64,000 nt of DNA from SbD1 sp039679945 (lineage in GTDB: Bacteria; Desulfobacterota; Syntrophobacteria; Syntrophobacterales; Syntrophobacteraceae), in NCBI GenBank assembly GCA_039679945.1, contig JBDKTY010000292.1:24521-88520 (forward strand), read 5' to 3'. Numbering within the stretch: the first letter of the stretch is position 1; each line of letters opens with the position of its first letter. Position numbers and translations under genes: made by a program. Below are positions 24,807 to 34,130 of this stretch, piece after piece. The notes under the pieces are model-generated. The model did no database searches. It saw only the letters and a list, made by a program, of their open reading frames with translations, and was not told where the DNA came from.

Positions 24807-26612
24807 GTGAAGCAAGCTGAGGCAACGCGGCAAGAGCTGGTCATGGAAAACGAGACCCTCAAGGAGCGCCTGTGGGAGGCGGAGCAGACCATAAAGACTA
24901 TCCGGGGTGGCGAGGTGGACGCTTTCGTTGTCCAGGAATCGGGCGAAGAACGAGTTTACACCCTCAAGGGGGCCGATGCCGCATACCGTATTCTGGTGGA
25001 ATCCCTCAACGAGGGTGCGTTCATCATTGCCTCAGACGATTCGATTTTTTACTGCAATGGCGGCTTTAGCACGATAGTTGGCCTGCCGATTCCAAAGATC
25101 ATTGGTTCCCGTATTGGGTCATTTTTCATCCTCGATTCGCGGGCGCTGGTTGCTGATCAGATCCGGAAAACGAGAGAAACAGGCGTGGCAAGGGGGGAAT
25201 TCATACTGAAACGAAGTGACCGGACTTTCCTGCCGGTGAGCCTGTCGCTTAATTCCATCACCATGAAAGACTTCGAAGTCGTATGCGCCATTATTACCGA
25301 TCTATCCGGGCAGAAGCTGGTTGAAGAAGAGCTTAGAAGACACCGTACAGAGCTTGAATTTTTAGTCAACGAGCGCACGGCGGACCTTGCCAGAACAAAT
25401 GCCGAACTTCAGCAGGAAATCATCGAGCGTAAGCGGATGGCTGAGGCTCTCCTTGAGGCGCAGAACGAACTGGAATTGCGCGTCCTGGAACGCACGGCAG
25501 AACTCAGTGAGAGCGAAAACAGGTTCAGAAAAATCTCTCAGGAATTCCAAACACTTCTCCATGCTATCAGCGATACCTTGATCCTGTACTCTCCCGAAAT
25601 GAAAGTATTATGGACAAACGCCGGAAATGCTTTGGGGTTGAATGAGACGGCACCGAATGTGGTAGTGAAATACGCTGATAAGTTATTATATGATCTTTTC
25701 GCTGCTGAGGACTGCCCCATAAGAAGATGTCTCCATTCAGCTAAAAAGGAAGCGGCAGTCGTAACCCACAATGGAGCAGTACTGGACATAAGGGCATTTC
25801 CAATCAAAGAGACTGAACGGGTCGGCAGTGTGCTCCTGCTGGTGAGTGACATTACCGAAAAGATGACGATGCAGGCAGAAGCCATGCGGGCAGCTCATAT
25901 GGCCTCACTGGGGGAGTTGGTCGCCGGAGTTGCTAATGAAATCAACAATCCCATCACCGGCATCATAAACTATGGTCAAATACTGATGAATGAGTGCAGC
26001 CCCGGCAGCATGGAAAAGGATATTGGTGAGCGCATTGTGAAGGAGGGTGAGCGTATCGGCCGTATTGTAAAGACCCTCCTCTCCTATGCGCGCAATGGGC
26101 GAGAAGGAAGAAAGCCTGCTCGCATCTCCGACGTTCTTGAAGAATCCATTATTCTCATCCATGGGCAAATCCGGAAGGAGGGTATCGATCTGAGGATAGA
26201 TATTCCCGACGACCTTCCTGAAGTGAAAGCTAACTTTCAGCAGCTCCAGCAATGTTTTATAAATATCATAAACAACGCGCGTTATGCCTTAAATGAGAAG
26301 TACCCTGAAAAGAATGAAAATAAACGCCTTGAGATTACCGGCGAGAGAGTAATTATCAGCGAGCGCCCGTATGTACGAACCGTAATTTACGATCAAGGGA
26401 TGGGAATTCCAGCTCATGAGCTCTCTATGCTAACAAAGCCCTTCTTTTCCACAAAACCCTTCGGGAAAGGGACGGGCCTTGGGTTAAACATCACTAAAAA
26501 AATCATCACAGACCACGATGGATACCTCAGCTTTGAGAGTACCAAGGGGGAATTCACCAGGGCCATAATTGATTTGCCGGCTGATCGAAGCGGTGAATGG
26601 GAAGGAGAATGA
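24807..26612 (+). CDS. PAS histidine kinase of the kai cluster, H-box His replaced by Asn
   Basis: The 601-residue soluble protein has an N-terminal coiled coil, a first PAS domain (about 55-175), a long coiled coil (175-245), a second PAS-like domain (245-350), and a dimerisation/ATPase core. The ATPase has N box INIINNARYAL, G1 YDQGMGIPAHE, F box KPFFSTKPFGKG and G2 GTGLGLNITKK, all intact. The H box reads LVAGVANEINNPITGIINY: the codon at the phospho-acceptor place is AAT (Asn) where CAT (His) is normal. It directly follows kaiB2 and overlaps a response-regulator stub by four bases. The kinase may not autophosphorylate, or uses another residue. Confidence 0.85.
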   Translation: MKQAEATRQELVMENETLKERLWEAEQTIKTIRGGEVDAFVVQESGEERVYTLKGADAAYRILVESLNEGAFIIASDDSIFYCNGGFSTIVGLPIPKIIGSRIGSFFILDSRALVADQIRKTRETGVARGEFILKRSDRTFLPVSLSLNSITMKDFEVVCAIITDLSGQKLVEEELRRHRTELEFLVNERTADLARTNAELQQEIIERKRMAEALLEAQNELELRVLERTAELSESENRFRKISQEFQTLLHAISDTLILYSPEMKVLWTNAGNALGLNETAPNVVVKYADKLLYDLFAAEDCPIRRCLHSAKKEAAVVTHNGAVLDIRAFPIKETERVGSVLLLVSDITEKMTMQAEAMRAAHMASLGELVAGVANEINNPITGIINYGQILMNECSPGSMEKDIGERIVKEGERIGRIVKTLLSYARNGREGRKPARISDVLEESIILIHGQIRKEGIDLRIDIPDDLPEVKANFQQLQQCFINIINNARYALNEKYPEKNENKRLEITGERVIISERPYVRTVIYDQGMGIPAHELSMLTKPFFSTKPFGKGTGLGLNITKKIITDHDGYLSFESTKGEFTRAIIDLPADRSGEWEGE

Positions 26613-26692
26613 GTGTGAGAATTCTTGTAATCAATGATGAGGAATCGTTCAGGTTTGCCATCGATAGGTACTCAAGACCGAGGGGCATATAG
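26609..26692 (+). pseudogene. Response-regulator stub (27 codons)
   Basis: ATG 26609 overlaps the kinase stop (ATGA) and reads MSVRILVINDEESFRFAIDR before a TAG at 26690. This is the beta1-alpha1 start of a receiver domain (ILVIDDEESFR), with the first acidic pocket residue as Asn instead of Asp. The phosphorylated Asp and everything after it are absent. In complete kai clusters a response regulator stands at this place, so this is its truncated 5' end. Confidence 0.65.
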
Positions 26693-27409
26693 CACAGCAC
26701 TCCTTCATAATCCGAATATCCACTTTCAAGTGATGGGATGTTGACCCCACCCGAGCCCAACCTGTAATACTCTCCCCTTCCCGCAGAGTACCAGATCTAT
26801 CCTGCCGCTGTACGTAACAAATCTTTGAAGTAGCCGGCACCGAAGGAAAAGCGAAAGTTCAAACAGATTGCCACTGTCTTTATAGTGGTGTAATCAACAT
26901 ATGATCCGAACATATGAAGAATGAGTATTGATCGACTATGCATGAAGATAAAGACTCAATGGGACGTAAAATTGGAAATTAGAATTGCCTCGATCTAGAC
27001 TCCCATCGGCATAACGAATCCCGCCTTTCCAATGGAATCCTTTTGGCATTGAACCAGACCATATCGCGCGGGATGTACATTATCCATGCGGAGTTTACGG
27101 AACCATCACGAAGTGGTCGTTTTCACGGGATGAATGGTGCGCGCCAGCCTTGATATCAAGGTACTTTGGTGAGGCCATCCGTCCCCATACCATCCGGCGC
27201 GTCCCCGTTTTCGCATGGTTGTACCCGAAACAATGAGCGGCAACCGGCGGGAGGAGAAAAGCTGAAGCTCGGACAAAAGGGACAACCGCCCTCCGTCGGT
27301 ATTTCAAAGCCGCCGCGCCGGTATTAATTTGAAACAGTGCGGCTGAATACCGGCTGCGGCAAACATGCAGTAAATGTATAACCTCTCATATTACGCGGAG
27401 GACCCCATC
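26693..27409. other. Decayed region after the kai cluster
   Basis: No intact gene. A leftward open stretch (about 26940-27090) reads PKGFHWKGGIRYADGSLDRG then NSNFQFYVPLS before a stop; it looks like a protein C-terminus but was not recognised. AT-rich DNA around 26880-26960 has no clear promoter. The stub response regulator ends at the left edge of this region. Confidence 0.35.
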
Positions 27410-27733
27410 ATGCAGATTCAAATCGGCGCTGAACCGACTTCTTGCGATAATACTCCCCGCTGGGACCAACTTGGCCCTGTTATAAAAATCAAACGGGATG
27501 GAGAAGATCTGAGTTCTGCGGCGGCGCGGACCATTGCGGACGCGGAGGCAGCGAAACGAAGTCCCGATCCGATGCTCCTGGCCTGGTACGAGGCCGCATC
27601 GGGTCAGTTCTCCCCGAGAGTGGAGTGCTGCAATAAGAAAAAACCGGGATGGCTCGTCTATGCGGAGAGCCGTGGCGGGGAGATCCAAGTGGTTATAAAC
27701 GACCTGGAGTACGTATTCATATATCGCCCATGA
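27410..27733 (+). CDS. AF1514 family (DUF5619-like) protein
   Basis: The 107-residue protein starts at ATG 27410, eight bases after GGAGG. It shows the pattern of the small uncharacterised AF1514 family: an N-terminal AARTIADAEAAKRSPDPMLL helix followed by AWYEAASGQFSPRVECC, PGWLVYAESRGGEIQVVIND and a final EYVFIYRP. The paired Cys (VECC) is typical. Its function is unknown. It is a single-gene unit, with a convergent giant gene beyond repeat D. Confidence 0.65.
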   Translation: MQIQIGAEPTSCDNTPRWDQLGPVIKIKRDGEDLSSAAARTIADAEAAKRSPDPMLLAWYEAASGQFSPRVECCNKKKPGWLVYAESRGGEIQVVINDLEYVFIYRP

Positions 27734-28165
27734 CAACCCCAGCCCGGACAAAATCCCGTGTGACCGCCAATTCGCGGGGTGAAAGAAACCTTGCCGCATG
27801 GCTGGAAAAGAATGAGTTTTCAGCACAGCCCCCCAACTTTTGTATCACTACCTGCAAGAACGCTGTGCCAGCGAGACAAGAAATCTGATGAGAACGGCAG
27901 ATTGGATAATGGAGTCCTCCTTTCTCCCGTTAGTTCCTGCCGTGCTTTACGAGGCATCGAAGGTGGAACGGGCCTGGAATGAGGGGCTGCAACGCTGTTT
28001 CCTGGCTACGCCTTACCACGTGAAAGCGGGGCTTACCACACTCAGGGCGAACGGAGGCGGGTCCTCAGCACGGCATGAGAACGTGAGTGAGAGTCCGCTC
28101 TCATCCGTGCCCGCCCCTGCTGGTACATCCGGGCATGCGGGAGCGGAAGTCAGCGCCACCGTCGC
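27734..28165. other. Convergent intergenic region with repeat D
   Basis: Between the AF1514 gene and the 3' end of the giant gene lie an unrecognised protein-like stretch (rightward, about 27835-27940, YHYLQERCASETRNLMRTAD) and repeat copy D. No intact gene. Confidence 0.4.
27953..28055. repeat. Dispersed repeat, copy D
   Basis: The copy contains ATCGAAGGTGGAACGGGCC (27957-27975), the block TTTCCTGGCTACGCCTTACC shared with copies C and G, and CTCAGGGCGAACGG (28042-28055). The GCGTTCAAGATGA ends seen in copy A are missing. It lies between convergent 3' ends. Confidence 0.65.
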
Positions 28166-31100
28166 TCACTTCTCCAGTCGGTCCAGCCTCTCGTCGATGA
28201 ACTTGGCGATGAGCATTTCGTACTCCTTGCCGATGAAGGAGCGGTACCGGAAAAGCTCGGTCTTGACCTGGTTCCAGAAGGCCAGCAGGCTCTCCCTCGA
28301 ACTCTGGTTGCTGATCTCCTGGTACATCGCATCCAGGTAGTTGTCCCTGATCCTGTACCGGTTGAACTCGCATATTTCATCGAGCAGGAAAAGATGCTCC
28401 TCGGAGAACGCGTACTTCGGTTTCGTCGCCTCGATTTCCTCCATGATCTTCTGGAATTCGGAAATGTCCGCTACGTGTCCAAGCTTCTCCTGGAAACCCT
28501 TCAACACGCGTTCGTTGATCTTCTTGCGCTGGAGGACGAAAGCCTTCTCCAGTTCCTGCTCCAGGGCCTCCACGCCCACCGGCATCAGCTTCCGCACATC
28601 GAAGATGGACTGCCGGTACCTGCTGAAAAGCTCCTCACTGTCCCAGATGTCGGTAAGGGCCTGGCGCATGGAGTCGAACCGCACGGTATCACGATAGGTA
28701 ACATTGATCGCCAACTGCGGCTCGCCCGCCTCAAACCGCAACTCTCCGAAATGCTCCGGGGTGAAAATGACTTTTTGCCCCTCGAAGCATTTTTCGGGAA
28801 ACGGCAGGTCGCGCAGGACGTTTCTCAGGATCTCCCGCCTGCTCGCGGGCTCCCGCGAAAGATCGGCGAAGCTTATGAGCCCGCACTTCCGCTCTATTCC
28901 GAAGTAGTGGTGAAAGGACTGGAGCGAAAGGATCATAAGCTTGAGGCTTTCACTCAAGCCAAGCGAATCCGTCAGTTTTTGAAAATCGTAGACCCGCATC
29001 CCCCCGCCCAGGTGGTCCAGGCAGTAGAAGAGATAGTAGCGGACCTCGGGAGCGAGGGACGAAATGAGGTAGAGCAGTTCGACGCCGCGCAGAAGCTGCT
29101 TTTCGAATGTCGCGGGTCCGACGCTTTTCAATTTCTTTTTATGGTAGATGAAGTTGAGGGGTATCTCGCGCAGGTAGATCTGGAGGTCTTCGTAATCCAC
29201 CCACGGGGACCCGGCAAGCTTCAGGAGGCGTTCAAGCGCGGCACTCTGCCTGCCCTGCCACAGGGCCTCATTTTCGATGCCCGAATCGGCGATCCCGCAA
29301 CTGGCGACGTGCTCGATCGTGAGCAGCTTTTCCTCTCGCGACCCGAAAGTGAATTCGTTAAGCACCGCCCTGCCCTTTTCCTCCAGCGTCTCTTTCAGGT
29401 AGTCGCGCCATGTCGTCCTGGATTTGATCACCTCCAGGGCGATAGACCGGTAGTTGATGAAGCAGTCCAAGAAATCGGAGACCAGGGCGCCTTCCATGAC
29501 GGCGGCCGAGGCCAAAACGGAATGGACCAGGAAAGCATCCAGAAGATGAGTGTCGCTCTCGGCTGTCAGCCTTTCAAGAGCCGTTACGGGTTCGTCACCC
29601 AGGATGACGTGCCCGATCAGGCCGTGATGGCGAACCAGCAGAATTGTCATGTCTTCGGCCTGCTGTTCCAGGTGGAATTTCTTGAGAACGCCGAACTTTC
29701 GCAGGATTTCAGCCCCCTTGGGACCGTGTGTCCAGTAATTGCCCGGATCGGGACCGGAGAACTTCTCGAGTTTTCCGATTTCCTGGAAGAGCAAGGCGAA
29801 GGTAAGCGCCTGCAGGAGCCACGGCTTTTCCCGGACGCGGCCGATGAAATATTCGAGGGCTTCGAGCTGCGGATGGCTGGCGCCGAGGTCCTCCTCGGCC
29901 AGCGGCCCGAACTCCTGCTTGGCGAGCCGGTAGAAGGTGTTGCGGTCCTGGAAGGAGTTGCGGTCGCGGTTCACCAGTGCCTGGTACTTCTGGAGGCACC
30001 GCATGACGTAGTCTTCGAGCGAACCGCTCGCGGGGTCGGGTGAAATTCCTCCCAGGAACCCCATCCCGCGCAACTCGGGAATGAGAAAACCCAGGACACC
30101 CGGGCAATGCTCGTGCAGAACGCTGATGCTTTCGTAGATCTCTTCGGGGATGAAAATCTGGTTCCGCAGTATCAGCTCGAGCCGTTTTTCTATCTCGTAT
30201 ATCTCCCGCGTCTTCTGTTCGATTCCGCCCAAGGCGCCGATACTGCACTGCAAACCGCTGTTTTCACGGTCGAGATATTGATGGAAGCTCATCAGCTCCG
30301 AGAAGCGCCGTTCCATCTCCTGAAGGTTCCGAAGGGAAATGTTTCGCAGCTTGCGCGATTCGAACACCTTGAGCAGGTCCTCGATCTTGCGGATATTCTC
30401 CTCGACGTCCACGAACGAAACGTCCAGGACGCGGGTATCGGGATCCACGATCAGGCGGATTCCGCTGTCAAATATGAACGCCGGCCGGTGCTGGGCGAAA
30501 TTGGCTTTGACATCTTCGAAAAACCTCGGGTGCAGCCGGTCGATGGAAATGGAGAGAAGGGCCTGCTTCAGCTTTTCAAGGCGTGGTGGGTGGTCCGTCA
30601 GAGGAATTCCCGCAAGTATGGGGTTGAAGTTGACAATGTTCTTGTCCGAGGAGTTGACCGAGATCCAGAGCAGAATGAACCCGGCCCTCGTCCCCAGGTT
30701 CCTGAATACCGGCCCGGTGCCGTGGAATTCAATATCGAGGAACTGGCGGAAGAAATAGGACTGCCCGAAAATGTAGTCACCCAGAAACTTTCGCTTGAAC
30801 TCTCCGGCCACCTCGGCAAGCTGGATTGTCTCCCGCATCCGGGCGATCCTTCCGGCGTCGTAATCGCAGATCACCTCTCTTTGCAACTGACCTTTGTTGA
30901 GATAATCCTGCCAACTGTTGAGGAAGTCGAAGAGGTTGAAAAACTTCATCATCTCGCGTATGGCGCGGTTCTGTATACCGCCCAGGGTGCTTATTCGCAG
31001 GTCCTCGAGCTTGTCCCAGTCCATTTCCGGATTGGTTGTGACCGTCACGGCTTCGTCGTAGAGGCGGAAAAGCTCCGCCGTCTGCTCACTCATGAAGGAC

Positions 31101-32866
31101 TCGCCCACGGCGGCTATGATCTCGGCCATGCTCATGAGCCGGCAAATACGCAGCAGATCGAATATCTCGTGCTGGTTTTCCTCGCGCACGCGATCCGTAA
31201 TAGCTTTCAGGGTCCTTGCCGGTATTTTGCCAAAGACAATCCGGGTCATAGTGGTATGACCGACGACGATAAGAAGGATTTCCCGAAGCTGGGCGCGTGA
31301 AAAACCGAGAAACGAGAGCTTCTCCAGGTTTTCGATTATGGAGATGTCGAAACCTTCGACCTGGTTCGGGTTGAGGACTTGACGGATTTTTTCGAGTTTC
31401 GGGACCTGATCGAGCAGTTGGGAAATGGTTTGAAAAGCCCCGCTCCTGAGTCGAAACGGGTTGACCAGCCGGTTCAGCTCCAGTTCGGAGAGCTTTTCCA
31501 CCGTATGGTCCCGAATGGCCGCCAGTATGTCGAGAACCCTGAGGACGAACCGGAAGGTCTTCCTGTACTCGGCCACCAGGGGAAGCGCGCAGCCCTGCAT
31601 GCCCGAGGCCCGGATCTCCTCTTCGAGCGAGGCAAGCGTGACGGTGGGCCGCCTTTTCGCGGCCACCATCGCCAGGAGGATTTCCGGAAGCTTCTTGTCT
31701 ATTTCGATCCGTTCTTTCCAGTACTCCTCGTAAGTCCGAGAGGACTTCCTCTCGAGTGATTCTATGTGGAAGAACGGTTCGAAGACCTTGCGCCACTCCT
31801 TTGCCGGGTCCTTGCGCTGGAGATTTCCCAGCGGAATGTTGAGGTAGGGCAGCCGGTCGATAGCCTCCGGGTTGAGTTCCTCCGGCCTCTGGTGTTCGAG
31901 GAGCTTCTTGAGCTGCGGATCGGAGAAGGCGAAACGATTGAGGTAGTAGTGCAGGTCCGATATGTGCACGTCCATCTCTCCACCGTTCAGCCCCGGACTG
32001 TATTGTCCCTCCGTCTGGAAGGTGTGGGCAAAGAGCAGGAAGCACCGGAGTTCCTCATCCGACTTGAACCGGACACGACACACCTGGCCGGGATCGGGCA
32101 CCGGTGAATGGGCAAGGACGTGGAGCCTGCCGTCCGTATCGAGAAGCTCGAAGAGCTTGGCGGCGAGATAGGAAGCAAGATTGCCGAGGTCCTTCTTGCG
32201 CACCATCCGGCCGGCATGCTCCGGAAAACGCTGTTCGAGCAGGAACCGGAACGGATCTTTGGGAAGAATGATGATGTCCAGGGGAATGCGCCAGGAGCGC
32301 AGCTTATCGAGGGAATCGAAAATATGTATGCGCTGGTTGGAAAACCTTGCCGTCAATTCGTGCGCGATAAGGTCATCCAGGGATGTAACAAGACCGATAT
32401 CCAGCCTCTCCGAATTGGTTTCGTTGATGTGGCGCTTGATGAGAGTTTCGATCTCATCGGCCTTGGTCTTTACTTCCTGGAAGGAGTGGGCCACAAGGTT
32501 GATGGGTATAAGGAAGTAGCGTTTACCGGTCGCGCTGAACCGGATGAGCAGTCCGAGCTTCTGATAAATCGCGTTGAGTTTTTGCGAATGTCTTCGGAGT
32601 TCCTTCGGGTTTTCGAAATCGACCGTTTCCAGGAAATCCGTGTCGGCCTTGCTCAGCACCTCCTGCTCCACAAGGCCCAGACCGTAAGCGTTTCCACCAA
32701 AGCGGCTGGGCAGGAAAACCGGATGGTCCTCGGCCGCGAAGGTCCCGATGGGCACGTCCTCGGCATTGATCCCGAACCTGGTGTACTCGTCCGGGTTTAT
32801 CAGGCGAAAGAAGACCTCGCTGTGGTTGAGTTCGGCCGGCTGTCCGTAGGACTTCCTGGTTTCCAT
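28166..32866 (-). CDS. 1566-residue protein of unknown function with degenerate HD-like domain
   Basis: This is the largest gene in the window. An AGGGG site precedes ATG 32866. There is no signal peptide or clear membrane helix, and the protein is mostly charged helical sequence. Residues about 1010-1130 resemble an HD phosphohydrolase: LLFQEIGKLEKFSG takes the place of LxHDIGK, so the HD pair is Gln-Glu, followed by THGPKGAEILRKFGV, LVRHHGLIGHV and a later Asp. Residues about 150-280 (IHIFDSLDKLRSWRIPLDII, LGNLASYLAAKLFELLDTDG) look like a Rossmann or methyltransferase-type fold without a clear SAM motif. The rest resembles nothing I recognise. The gene is flanked by convergent AF1514 and divergent pgpA. 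It may be a large scaffold or signalling protein. Confidence 0.85.
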   Translation of the reverse strand: METRKSYGQPAELNHSEVFFRLINPDEYTRFGINAEDVPIGTFAAEDHPVFLPSRFGGNAYGLGLVEQEVLSKADTDFLETVDFENPKELRRHSQKLNAIYQKLGLLIRFSATGKRYFLIPINLVAHSFQEVKTKADEIETLIKRHINETNSERLDIGLVTSLDDLIAHELTARFSNQRIHIFDSLDKLRSWRIPLDIIILPKDPFRFLLEQRFPEHAGRMVRKKDLGNLASYLAAKLFELLDTDGRLHVLAHSPVPDPGQVCRVRFKSDEELRCFLLFAHTFQTEGQYSPGLNGGEMDVHISDLHYYLNRFAFSDPQLKKLLEHQRPEELNPEAIDRLPYLNIPLGNLQRKDPAKEWRKVFEPFFHIESLERKSSRTYEEYWKERIEIDKKLPEILLAMVAAKRRPTVTLASLEEEIRASGMQGCALPLVAEYRKTFRFVLRVLDILAAIRDHTVEKLSELELNRLVNPFRLRSGAFQTISQLLDQVPKLEKIRQVLNPNQVEGFDISIIENLEKLSFLGFSRAQLREILLIVVGHTTMTRIVFGKIPARTLKAITDRVREENQHEIFDLLRICRLMSMAEIIAAVGESFMSEQTAELFRLYDEAVTVTTNPEMDWDKLEDLRISTLGGIQNRAIREMMKFFNLFDFLNSWQDYLNKGQLQREVICDYDAGRIARMRETIQLAEVAGEFKRKFLGDYIFGQSYFFRQFLDIEFHGTGPVFRNLGTRAGFILLWISVNSSDKNIVNFNPILAGIPLTDHPPRLEKLKQALLSISIDRLHPRFFEDVKANFAQHRPAFIFDSGIRLIVDPDTRVLDVSFVDVEENIRKIEDLLKVFESRKLRNISLRNLQEMERRFSELMSFHQYLDRENSGLQCSIGALGGIEQKTREIYEIEKRLELILRNQIFIPEEIYESISVLHEHCPGVLGFLIPELRGMGFLGGISPDPASGSLEDYVMRCLQKYQALVNRDRNSFQDRNTFYRLAKQEFGPLAEEDLGASHPQLEALEYFIGRVREKPWLLQALTFALLFQEIGKLEKFSGPDPGNYWTHGPKGAEILRKFGVLKKFHLEQQAEDMTILLVRHHGLIGHVILGDEPVTALERLTAESDTHLLDAFLVHSVLASAAVMEGALVSDFLDCFINYRSIALEVIKSRTTWRDYLKETLEEKGRAVLNEFTFGSREEKLLTIEHVASCGIADSGIENEALWQGRQSAALERLLKLAGSPWVDYEDLQIYLREIPLNFIYHKKKLKSVGPATFEKQLLRGVELLYLISSLAPEVRYYLFYCLDHLGGGMRVYDFQKLTDSLGLSESLKLMILSLQSFHHYFGIERKCGLISFADLSREPASRREILRNVLRDLPFPEKCFEGQKVIFTPEHFGELRFEAGEPQLAINVTYRDTVRFDSMRQALTDIWDSEELFSRYRQSIFDVRKLMPVGVEALEQELEKAFVLQRKKINERVLKGFQEKLGHVADISEFQKIMEEIEATKPKYAFSEEHLFLLDEICEFNRYRIRDNYLDAMYQEISNQSSRESLLAFWNQVKTELFRYRSFIGKEYEMLIAKFIDERLDRLEK

Positions 32867-32968
32867 CGAATCCCCTTGGCAGGTACTGACTGATAAATTA
32901 TAAGGATTTCTCCTGCTTATTGCATTATGCGATTTTTTCCAAAAGCTTGAAGTAAAAATGGAGGCCGG

Positions 32969-33436
32969 ATGCCAAAATATTTGTCACACACCAGTATGGC
33001 CACACTGTTCGGAATCGGGAATGCCCCGTTCGCCCCGGGAACGGTAGCCACACTCGCGGCCGGGGTCCCGGTCTTTATTGCCGTGGGACATCTGTCGTGG
33101 ATGGCTCAGACACTGGTTGCATCGCTGATTCTGGTCGCGGGCTGCGTGGTTTCGGGAAACGCGGAACGTGAGCTTGGAAAAGCCGATCCATCGGAAGTCG
33201 TGATAGATGAACTCTGCGGGTTCCTGGTAGGCATGATCGGCCACCCGGTCACCCTGGCATCGATCCTCGCGGGATTTGCGTTCTTTCGCCTGTTCGACAT
33301 CTGGAAGCCGTGGCCCGTGGGCCTGCTGGACAAGAGGCTCCATGGCGGGCTCGGCATAATGCTGGACGATGTGGCCGCGGGGATCTACGCCAACATCGCG
33401 GGTATTATCGTCCTTCGGCTTGCGGGCCTGTGGTGA
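32969..33436 (+). CDS. pgpA: Phosphatidylglycerophosphatase A
   Basis: The 155-residue integral membrane enzyme removes phosphate from phosphatidylglycerophosphate to give phosphatidylglycerol. Family motifs are present in order: FGIGNAPFAPGTVATLAAG near the N-terminus, DPSEVVIDELCGFLVGM, FRLFDIWKPWPVGLLDKRLH and GGLGIMLDDVAAGIYAN with the acidic metal-binding cluster. A GGAGG site is four bases before the ATG. The last 32 bases overlap the end of the convergent VanZ gene. Confidence 0.93.
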   Translation: MPKYLSHTSMATLFGIGNAPFAPGTVATLAAGVPVFIAVGHLSWMAQTLVASLILVAGCVVSGNAERELGKADPSEVVIDELCGFLVGMIGHPVTLASILAGFAFFRLFDIWKPWPVGLLDKRLHGGLGIMLDDVAAGIYANIAGIIVLRLAGLW

Positions 33437-34013
33437 GGCGCCGCCGGGCCACGCGCCGGAACGCGGCTGTTATAAGCAGCGAAAACAGGATACCGGCAAC
33501 GTCCATTATGAAATCCGAAGCACTGGGGTCACGGCCAGCGACGAAACTCTGGTGATATTCATCCAGGCAGCCAAAGGCGGCGCCGGTCAGAACCACCAGG
33601 AGCGCAAAAGCCGGGAAACCTTTCGCTTCAACCACCCAGTACCAGAATCTCGCCAGCAGGAGCCCGAACGTTGCATACTCCACGGGGTGAAAGTAGCTGG
33701 CATCAAAGTTGAGCTGGACGCCCGGGAAGCTTCTGTTGGACATCAGGTATATGAACGATCCGTAGAAGGCGGCCGGGATTATCCATTTCCATTTCAGCCC
33801 GTTGCCCGAACCGTTCAGGATGAAAAAGAGGAGGGAACATGCCCCTCCGAGAAACAGAACCACGATAGGCTGGAAGACCTGCTCGGAAGGAATCCTCATG
33901 AACCGGCTGAAAAGGATCGAACAGATTCCCTGGCCGAAAAAGATGATAGAGATCCAAAGCCAGGAGTTCTGGGAAGTTTTAGCGATTATTTTCTCAAGAT
34001 ATATATTTTTCAT
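33405..34013 (-). CDS. VanZ-family membrane protein
   Basis: The 202-residue protein has five hydrophobic helices. The VanZ pattern is seen in the C-terminal half: KWIIPAAFYGSFIYLMSNRS, SYFHPVEYATFGLLLARF and then GCLDEYHQSFVAGRDPSASD with FIMDVAGILFS. VanZ-like proteins have no firmly known general function; the name comes from teicoplanin resistance. It ends 32 bases inside the convergent pgpA. Confidence 0.87.
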   Translation of the reverse strand: MKNIYLEKIIAKTSQNSWLWISIIFFGQGICSILFSRFMRIPSEQVFQPIVVLFLGGACSLLFFILNGSGNGLKWKWIIPAAFYGSFIYLMSNRSFPGVQLNFDASYFHPVEYATFGLLLARFWYWVVEAKGFPAFALLVVLTGAAFGCLDEYHQSFVAGRDPSASDFIMDVAGILFSLLITAAFRRVARRRLTTGPQAEGR

Positions 34014-34130
34014 GCTGCTTTCTGATGCGGTTTCATATTTCTTCGCGCGTTGCTTCGCCGGCGCGCATGCTCATTCCCGTTCGCCCCGAGGTATCCGGAA
34101 CGGGCCGGGTATGCGTGGCGTAATGCTGTT
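34014..34130. other. Short gap holding repeat copy E (34076-34106)
   Basis: CCCGTTCGCCCCGAGG (34076-34091), then GTATCC and GGAACGGGCC ending at 34106, is the palindromic core of the dispersed repeat family, without the terminal inverted repeats. It lies just after the stop of the leftward methyltransferase gene. Confidence 0.6.

Noticed and set aside
28394..31300. Long rightward frames (about 549 and 397 codons) opposite the giant gene
   Set aside because: They mirror the codon bias of the leftward 1566-codon gene and have no ribosome site at their starts.
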